Assembly: GCA_019746155.1 (NCBI GenBank)
Contig: JAIESJ010000163.1
Span: forward strand, 1-5,385
Reading direction: 5' to 3'
Length of the DNA: 5,385 bases
DNA from: Burkholderiales bacterium
GTDB lineage: Bacteria > Pseudomonadota > Gammaproteobacteria > Burkholderiales > SG8-41
The notes below the pieces were generated by a model that saw only the letters and a program-made list of their open reading frames with translations, made no database searches and was not told the origin of the DNA. A program made the translations under genes and the position numbers. This document shows, in pieces, positions 1 to 3,671 of this stretch. Numbering within the stretch: the first letter of the stretch is position 1; every line of letters starts with the position of its first letter.

Positions 1-40
1 ATTTGACGACGAAATCGTTGACAGCTTCTATGCGCTTCAT
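1..40 (-). CDS. korA: 2-oxoacid:ferredoxin oxidoreductase alpha subunit, 5' fragment (korA type)
   Basis: Only the first 13 codons are in the window; the gene continues past position 1. The fragment reads MKRIEAVNDFVVK. The NDFVVK segment matches my memory of the N-terminus of KorA-type alpha subunits, which bind CoA/2-oxoacid in the thiamine-diphosphate, iron-sulfur 2-oxoacid:ferredoxin oxidoreductases that convert 2-oxoglutarate to succinyl-CoA. The ATG at 40-38 is supported by an AGGGA ribosome binding site (48-52 on the plus strand as tccct), 7 nt upstream. It starts 52 bp after the stop of the flavoprotein gene on the same strand, so the two probably form one operon, with a korB beta subunit expected next. 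The start codon and ribosome binding site are seen. The family assignment rests on 13 residues plus context and is inference. Confidence 0.6.
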   Translation of the reverse strand, partial: MKRIEAVNDFVVK

Positions 41-92
41 TTTTCTATCCCTGTCGCAGGTCGTTCGTGACGGCCCCTCGGCTTTCTCCCGT

Positions 93-1925
93 TCACGCCG
101 CCTTCCTTTGCGGCCTGTTGCGGCAGCCAGGTCCCGCGTGCGTCATCTCGAGCAGGAATTTCTGCATGTCCCAGGCGCCGGTCGGGCAGCGCTCGGCGCA
201 CAGCCCGCAGTGCAGGCACACGTCCTCGTCCTTGGCCATAATGCGCCCCGTCATTTTCAGCGTATCCGAGACGTAGAGGCTCTGCTCGGGATGGAGCGAG
301 GGGGCATTCAGCCGCGCACGCAGCGCCTGCTCATCGCCGTTCGGGGTGAAGGTGATGCAGTCCATCGGACAGATGTCGACGCAGGCGTCGCACTCGATGC
401 AGAGCCTGGGGGTGAATACCGTCTGCACGTCGCAGTTCAAACACCTTTGTGCCTCGGCGAAACCGGTATTGGGATCGAACCCGAGCTCGACCTCGACCTT
501 GATGTCCCGCAACGTGAGCTTCCTGTCCTGCCACGGCACCGGGTAGCGGGCGTCGGCGGAGATCTGGTTGTCGTAGCTCCACTCGTGAATGCCCATTTTC
601 TGCGAGATCAGGCTGGTCATCGGTGCCGGACGCTCCTTGACGTCCTCGCCCTGGCACAGCTTGTCGATGGACACCGCGGCCTCGTGGCCGTGCGCCACCG
701 CCCAGATGATATTCTTGGGGCCGAACGCCGCGTCGCCGCCGAAGAACACGTTGGGCAGCGACGACTGCAGGGTGACCTTGTCCACCACCGGCATGCCCCA
801 TTTGTCGAATTCGATGCCGATGTTGCGCTCGATCCAGGGGAAGGCGTTTTCCTGGCCGATTGCCACCAGCACGTCGTCGCACTCGACGTGCTGCTCGGGC
901 TCGCCGGTCGGCACCAGCCGCCGGCGCCCTTGGTCATCGTATTCGGCCTTGACCTTCTCGAAAGTCATGCCGGTGAGCCTGCCGTTGTCGTGGATGAACG
1001 CCTTGGGCACCATGTAATTGAGGATGGGGATGCCTTCGTGCATCGCGTCTTCTTTTTCCCACGGGCTCGCCTTCATTTCCTCGAAGCCCGAGCGCACGAT
1101 CACTTTCACATCCTCGCCGCCAAGGCGTTTCGAGGAACGGCAGCAGTCCATGGCGGTGTTGCCGCCGCCCAGCACGATCACGCGCCTGCCGATCTTATCG
1201 ATGTGGCCGAAGGAGACGCTGGAGAGCCAGTCGATGCCGATATGGATATGGGCCGCGGCTTCCGTGCGGCCGGGGATGTCGAGATCGCGCCCGCGCGGCG
1301 CGCCGCTACCGATGAACACCGCGTCGTAGCCCTCGGCGAGCAGCGCCCGCAGGCTGTCGATGCGCGTGCCGGCGCGGAAGTCGACGCCCAGGCCGATGAT
1401 ATAACCCACTTCCTCGTCGATCACCGCTTCGGGGAGGCGAAAGCGGGGAATCTGGGTGCGGATCATGCCCCCCGCACGCTGGTCGCCATCGAACAGCGTC
1501 ACCTGGTAGCCGAGCGGCGCCAGATCGCGCGCGACGGTGAGCGAAGCGGGACCGGCACCGACCAGTGCGACGCGTTTGCCGTTTTTCTGCTGCGGCGCTT
1601 TCGGCAGCCGGCTGCGGATCTCGTCCTTGTCCTTGTTGTCCGCGGCCACGCGCTTCAGGCGGCAGATCGCCACCGGTTCGGGTTTCTCACCGTTGTTCTC
1701 CTCGACGCGCCCGCGCCGGCAGGCCGGCTCGCACGGCCGGTCGCAGGTGCGGCCGAGAATGCCGGGAAACACATTCGACTGCCAGTTGACCATGTAGGCA
1801 TCGCTGTAGCGGCCTGCGGCAATCAACCGGATGTATTCGGGAACGGGGGTATGGGCGGGGCACGCCCATTGGCAATCGACGACTTTGTGGAAATAGTCGG
1901 GGTGCTGGATGTCGGTGGGTTTCAA
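93..1925 (-). CDS. FAD-dependent NAD(P)H oxidoreductase with C-terminal 2x[4Fe-4S] ferredoxin domain (GltD/KorC-like)
   Basis: This 610-residue soluble protein probably moves electrons between NAD(P)H, FAD and iron-sulfur clusters as partner of the KorAB-type oxidoreductase that begins just downstream. The N-terminus is GltD-like, with Cys18, Cys22, Cys61, Cys65 and Cys69. An FAD-binding Rossmann motif VGAGPAS lies at 122-128 and an NAD(P)-binding motif LGGGNTAMD at 252-260. A second FAD segment (FFGGDAAFG) lies near 394-402. The tail is a bacterial ferredoxin fold: CxxCxxCxxxCP at 509-520 and again at 570-581, predicting two [4Fe-4S] clusters, plus an extra CLNC pair at 495-498. No signal peptide or membrane segment is seen. 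The start is TTG, chosen because GGAGGA sits 5 nt upstream. KorC, the flavoprotein subunit of the Azoarcus/Thauera 2-oxoglutarate oxidoreductases, is the closest described role I know. The oxidoreductase class is secure; the partner and the NAD/NADP preference are inferred. A stand-alone GltD-like enzyme is the main alternative. Confidence 0.9.
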   Translation of the reverse strand: MKPTDIQHPDYFHKVVDCQWACPAHTPVPEYIRLIAAGRYSDAYMVNWQSNVFPGILGRTCDRPCEPACRRGRVEENNGEKPEPVAICRLKRVAADNKDKDEIRSRLPKAPQQKNGKRVALVGAGPASLTVARDLAPLGYQVTLFDGDQRAGGMIRTQIPRFRLPEAVIDEEVGYIIGLGVDFRAGTRIDSLRALLAEGYDAVFIGSGAPRGRDLDIPGRTEAAAHIHIGIDWLSSVSFGHIDKIGRRVIVLGGGNTAMDCCRSSKRLGGEDVKVIVRSGFEEMKASPWEKEDAMHEGIPILNYMVPKAFIHDNGRLTGMTFEKVKAEYDDQGRRRLVPTGEPEQHVECDDVLVAIGQENAFPWIERNIGIEFDKWGMPVVDKVTLQSSLPNVFFGGDAAFGPKNIIWAVAHGHEAAVSIDKLCQGEDVKERPAPMTSLISQKMGIHEWSYDNQISADARYPVPWQDRKLTLRDIKVEVELGFDPNTGFAEAQRCLNCDVQTVFTPRLCIECDACVDICPMDCITFTPNGDEQALRARLNAPSLHPEQSLYVSDTLKMTGRIMAKDEDVCLHCGLCAERCPTGAWDMQKFLLEMTHAGPGCRNRPQRKAA

Positions 1926-1930
1926 ACGTT

Positions 1931-1936
1931 TCCTCC
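1931..1936 (-). promoter_or_regulatory. Strong ribosome binding site fixing a TTG start
   Basis: On the minus strand the bases read GGAGGA, then 5 nt (AACGT), then TTG. This near-perfect anti-16S match places the flavoprotein start at the TTG at 1925-1923, where the protein opens MKPTDIQHPDYF. No ATG in this frame is comparably placed. Confidence 0.8.
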
Positions 1937-2007
1937 GTTACGCCTGCTCGTTCTTTGCTGCGCGGCGATACTGGATGAAACATACAACGCCCGAGCCTGA
2001 AAACGGT

Positions 2008-2033
2008 TTATAGCTGGCATAAGACTCGTTTAT
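2008..2033. promoter_or_regulatory. Phased TTAT-N7-ATAA-N7-TTAT half-sites, possible operator
   Basis: Three 4-bp half-sites of alternating orientation occur every 11 bp: TTAT at 2008-2011, ATAA at 2019-2022 and TTAT at 2030-2033. Overlapping them, GTTTATAG is repeated directly at 2006-2013 and 2028-2035, 22 bp apart. Spacing by one helical turn puts all three on one DNA face, as for multimeric regulators. TTAT-N7-ATAA also resembles the T-N11-A core of LysR-type sites. The set adjoins and overlaps the candidate -10 and start point. Regulator identity is unknown. Confidence 0.35.
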
Positions 2034-2063
2034 AGTATATTACGCCTTTGTTTGGGGGGTGAA
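2034..2063 (-). promoter_or_regulatory. Candidate sigma-70 promoter for the flavoprotein/kor operon
   Basis: On the minus strand, TTCACC (2058-2063; 4 of 6 matches to TTGACA) is followed after 18 bp by TATACT (2034-2039; 5 of 6 matches to TATAAT). This would start transcription near 2027 and give a leader of about 100 nt. A second -10-like TATAAA lies downstream at 2007-2012 but has no good -35. This is inferred from consensus only. Confidence 0.4.
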
Positions 2064-2092
2064 AAGCGCAGCGATTTCAAGAACTAGAACCA

Positions 2093-2124
2093 GGATTCTG
2101 GTGGAGTTTTTCCGGATTCTGGTG
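2093..2124. repeat. 11-bp direct repeat GGATTCTGGTG, two copies 21 bp apart
   Basis: Identical GGATTCTGGTG copies lie at 2093-2103 and 2114-2124, spaced by two helical turns. The first copy is also the right half of a small inverted repeat, ACCAG-N4-CTGGT (2089-2102). Such spaced repeats could be protein binding sites or the end of a decayed insertion sequence. No transposase remnant was found nearby. Function is unknown. Confidence 0.5.
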
Positions 2125-2237
2125 CCGTGAGCGAGTGGAGACCGTGTTCGATATGGAATGCTTCAGGAAGGCCTCGCTTTAATCAACCGATGAGGTTCGG
2201 AAGGAGCTAAAATAGTCATTTATGCGAAGGACGCAGT

Positions 2238-2624
2238 ATGAAGCCGAAAATTACCGAAGCGTGGGAAAGCCTAGGCGCCGTGACCGGTACGCGCTATGAC
2301 TTGTCCAGATGGAGCGCAGACCGCGCCACCCTTTGGGTCACGCTCTGGTCGGACCGCCTCAAGCGCGTGGAAAGCGGGGTCTACCGCTACACGCTGTGCG
2401 AGGACGGCGACCTGAAACGCACCACGGGCGAGCGCCACCATGCCAATGTCCGTGAGGCCATCAAGCGCGGCGTGCCGATGCGCGGGTTTCTGGTGTGGCC
2501 CAAGGAAGGGCAGACCGCCCAGGGCCACCGCGGGGTCGAGGATGTGGACGCGACGCGGCAGTATGCGGTCGAGGTGGAAAGCCACGACGGCAACCTCGTC
2601 GTGGCGCTGGCCAAGGGGCTGTAG
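2238..2624 (+). CDS. Hypothetical Trp-rich protein, 128 residues
   Basis: I do not recognise this family. The protein is soluble, with no signal peptide or membrane helix. Trp residues cluster at 9, 25, 33 and 37. A mixed segment around RTTGERHHANVREAIKRG is followed by a hydrophobic stretch ending in FLVWP, and the C-terminal part ends in a predicted strand (GNLVVALAKGL). The ATG at 2238 is preceded by AAGGA (2227-2231), 6 nt away, which fixes the start. G+C and third-position bias match the neighbours, so the reading frame looks genuine rather than chance. It stands alone on the plus strand, divergent from the flavoprotein operon and convergent with the yaiI operon, and a terminator-like hairpin follows it. 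Position and isolation suggest an accessory gene, but no function can be assigned from the sequence. The repeat-bearing upstream region could be part of its control. Confidence 0.75.
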   Translation: MKPKITEAWESLGAVTGTRYDLSRWSADRATLWVTLWSDRLKRVESGVYRYTLCEDGDLKRTTGERHHANVREAIKRGVPMRGFLVWPKEGQTAQGHRGVEDVDATRQYAVEVESHDGNLVVALAKGL

Positions 2625-2634
2625 CAGACGCGGC

Positions 2635-2666
2635 ACCGCTGGCGGGCAGCCCGCCCCGCCGGTTTT
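2635..2666 (+). terminator. Probable intrinsic terminator after the 128-residue gene
   Basis: The inverted repeat GGCGGGC-A-GCCCGCC (2641-2655) can form a GC-only stem with a 3-nt loop. An outer ACCG (2635-2638) can pair with CGGT (2660-2663). TTTT follows at 2663-2666. It sits in the 46-bp gap between convergent genes, as expected for a terminator. The T-tract is short, so strength is uncertain. Read on the minus strand, no T-run follows, so it is not clearly bidirectional. Confidence 0.5.
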
Positions 2667-2670
2667 CTGA

Positions 2671-2835
2671 TTACGAAGCGTCGGTCTGCGGCGTCACCGC
2701 CGGCGGCGGCCGATCCGGATTGTCCTGCGGCTGCGTGTTGCTCTGTTCGAGCTTGCGCAGCCGTTTTTCTTCCTGTTTCCTTTTTTTCGCCAGTTCCTTC
2801 TGGCGCTTTTCATACTGGTAATTTGGCTTTGCCAA
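2671..2835 (-). CDS. Small Lys/Glu-rich protein, 54 residues
   Basis: The protein starts MAKPNYQYEKRQKELAKKRK and ends in a Pro/Gln-rich acidic tail (residues 35-54). Residues 9-31 are almost entirely charged (Lys, Arg, Glu) and should form a long single helix or coiled coil. The MAKPNY...EKRQ(K/R)ELAKK opening is familiar to me from uncharacterised small proteins of betaproteobacteria; no function is known to me. The start is TTG at 2835-2833, chosen because AAAGGA (2843-2848 on the plus strand as tccttt) lies 7 nt upstream and because the conserved MAKPNY begins exactly there. An ATG at 2841-2839 is in another frame and would lose the charged sequence. It begins 29 bp after the yaiI stop on the same strand, so the two are probably co-transcribed. 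It is short enough and its start odd enough for automatic gene callers to miss it. RNA or ribosome binding is conceivable from its charge but unproven. Confidence 0.8.
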   Translation of the reverse strand: MAKPNYQYEKRQKELAKKRKQEEKRLRKLEQSNTQPQDNPDRPPPAVTPQTDAS

Positions 2836-2841
2836 GTGGTC

Positions 2842-2848
2842 ATCCTTT
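2842..2848 (-). promoter_or_regulatory. Ribosome binding site for the TTG-started small gene
   Basis: The minus strand reads AAAGGAT, then 7 nt, then TTG. This site decides the start of the 54-residue gene and lies inside the 29-bp gap after yaiI, so the small protein has its own initiation signal. Confidence 0.65.
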
Positions 2849-2864
2849 CTGAAGGTGTTGCTGG

Positions 2865-3350
2865 TTATGCCTGTCGCGCCCGATTTCCTGCATCAGACTC
2901 CGTTTGGTGGTGCCGCGTCAAGATGCGGTCCAGTTGATTGGCAAAGGCCTGACGGTCGCTCTGGCTGAACGGAGGCGGGCCGCCCGTTTCGACGCCGCCG
3001 CTTCGCAGTTCGTCCATGAACCTGCGCATGGTCAGGCTTTCCTCGATGTTGTCCCGGGTATAAAGCCCGCCCCTGGGGTCGAGCGCGTGGCCGCCTCTTT
3101 CAATCACGGTGGCGGCAAGCGGAATGTCGGCGGTGATCACCAGGTCGCCGGATTGCATCTCCGCGGCAATCTTGTTGTCGGCCACGTCGCAACCGGCGGG
3201 CACCTGCACGGTTCGGATATGCGGCGAGGGCGGGATGCGCAGCGGCTTGTTGGCGACGAGCGTCAGCGCGACGCCCAGCCGGTCGGCCGCGCGAAACAGG
3301 ATTTCCTTGATGACGTTGGGGCAGGCATCGGCATCGACCCAGATCTGCAT
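2865..3350 (-). CDS. yaiI: YaiI/YqxD family protein (UPF0178, DUF188), PIN-like
   Basis: This is a 161-residue cytosolic member of the widespread YaiI/YqxD family, whose biochemical role is not established. The fold is related to PIN-type nucleases. The family signature is clear: MQIWVDADACPNVIKEIL at the N-terminus with Asp6 and Asp8, then GCDVADNKI (Asp55, Asp58), GDLVITADIPLA (Asp69, Asp75), GLYTRDNIEESL and a GGPPPFSQSDRQAFANQLD block near 123-141. The acidic residues could form a metal site, which is inference from the PIN relationship. Length is close to the usual 150 or so, with a short polar tail after residue 145. ATG at 3350-3348 is preceded by AAGGAA (3355-3360) at 4 nt. The 54-residue gene follows 29 bp downstream. 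Only 20 bp separate the start from a CTAG-bounded palindromic element, so its native promoter may be displaced or provided by that element. Confidence 0.92.
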   Translation of the reverse strand: MQIWVDADACPNVIKEILFRAADRLGVALTLVANKPLRIPPSPHIRTVQVPAGCDVADNKIAAEMQSGDLVITADIPLAATVIERGGHALDPRGGLYTRDNIEESLTMRRFMDELRSGGVETGGPPPFSQSDRQAFANQLDRILTRHHQTESDAGNRARQA

Positions 3351-3372
3351 TGATTTCCTTTTGCATATCGCT

Positions 3373-3457
3373 AGCAGCCTGTCGGACTTGGCCCCATTCA
3401 GCGGAACGCGTAGCGTTAATGGATCGCTGTTAACTGATGCTTTGGCGACAGGCTGCT
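3373..3457. repeat. Left palindromic arm: 12-bp perfect inverted repeat with nested hairpins
   Basis: AGCAGCCTGTCG (3373-3384) is exactly complementary to CGACAGGCTGCT (3446-3457). Inside lie further pairings: AACGC-GTA-GCGTT (3405-3417), CCATT/AATGG (3394-3398 with 3418-3422) and CAGCG/CGCTG (3399-3403 with 3425-3429). The last two are alternatives to each other in part. The whole 85 bp could fold as one branched hairpin in DNA or RNA. Confidence 0.7.
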
Positions 3458-3554
3458 TAATAAAGAAACTTTACGTGTCGAAACACCATGTTGGCTGGAA
3501 CTAATGTCACTTGCATGGCGTTTTTTTACCCAGTCCTTTAGTGCTTTTCATTTC

Positions 3555-3588
3555 AGGAGTTTGTCGAACCCAAGTCCGACAAACTCCT
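3555..3588. repeat. Right palindromic arm: 12-bp stem, 10-nt loop
   Basis: AGGAGTTTGTCG (3555-3566) pairs exactly with CGACAAACTCCT (3577-3588) around a 10-nt loop. It lies about 80 bp beyond the lpdA stop and could act as a transcript-end structure, but no T-run follows on either strand, so a classical intrinsic terminator is not supported. It contains the right terminus of the CTAG-bounded element. Confidence 0.7.
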
Positions 3589-3671
3589 AGGCGCGCGTGC
3601 TCAGGCCACTTGTCCCGCAGCGTGCCTGCTCGCCCAGGCCCACTGAAAATTGAAGCCGCCAAGACGGCCCA

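Larger units (their letters stand above)
1926..2237. other. Divergent intergenic region, no gene seen
   Basis: These 312 bp lie between the minus-strand flavoprotein/kor operon and the plus-strand gene at 2238. No open frame with a credible ribosome binding site was found. The part near 2000-2045 is AT-rich against GC-rich neighbours and holds a candidate minus-strand promoter and phased half-sites. The part at 2089-2124 holds a direct repeat with small hairpins. For the plus-strand gene, a -10-like TAAAAT is at 2208-2213, but no acceptable -35 was found 16-18 bp upstream. Confidence 0.7.
3371..3590. mobile_element. MITE-like palindromic element with CTAG boundaries
   Basis: Positions 3371-3391 and the reverse complement of 3570-3590 agree at 18 of 21 bases, sharing an exact TGTCGGACTTGG core (3380-3391 and 3570-3581). 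Both ends carry CTAG (3371-3374, 3587-3590), which may be a 4-bp target duplication or part of the terminal repeat. The 212 bp between the CTAGs encode no transposase and are more AT-rich in the middle than the flanks. Each end also holds an inner inverted copy that forms a perfect 12-bp stem with its own terminus. These traits fit a non-autonomous element moved by a transposase acting elsewhere. CTAG-type 4-bp targets are known for some IS5-family elements, but the mobilising family is not identified. The alternative is two unrelated intergenic hairpins. Confidence 0.6.

Noticed and set aside
3..2000. Long plus-strand open frame of 665 codons
   Set aside because: It lies antisense to the flavoprotein gene, whose motifs and ribosome binding site are clear. 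It is rich in His, Arg, Ala and Val, as expected for the complement of GC-rich coding sequence, and shows no family motif.
2904..3353. Plus-strand open frame of 149 codons
   Set aside because: It is antisense to yaiI, whose family signature is unmistakable on the minus strand.
3461..3486. Small hairpins TAAAG-AAA-CTTTA (3461-3473) and GTGT-CGAA-ACAC (3475-3486)
   Set aside because: Stems of 4-5 bp are expected by chance in a sequence of this length; kept only as part of the element's interior.
3508..3527. Run of seven T at 3521-3527 as an intrinsic terminator
   Set aside because: No stable GC-rich hairpin directly precedes it; only a weak CCATG/CATGG pairing with a long loop is available, and no plus-strand gene ends there.
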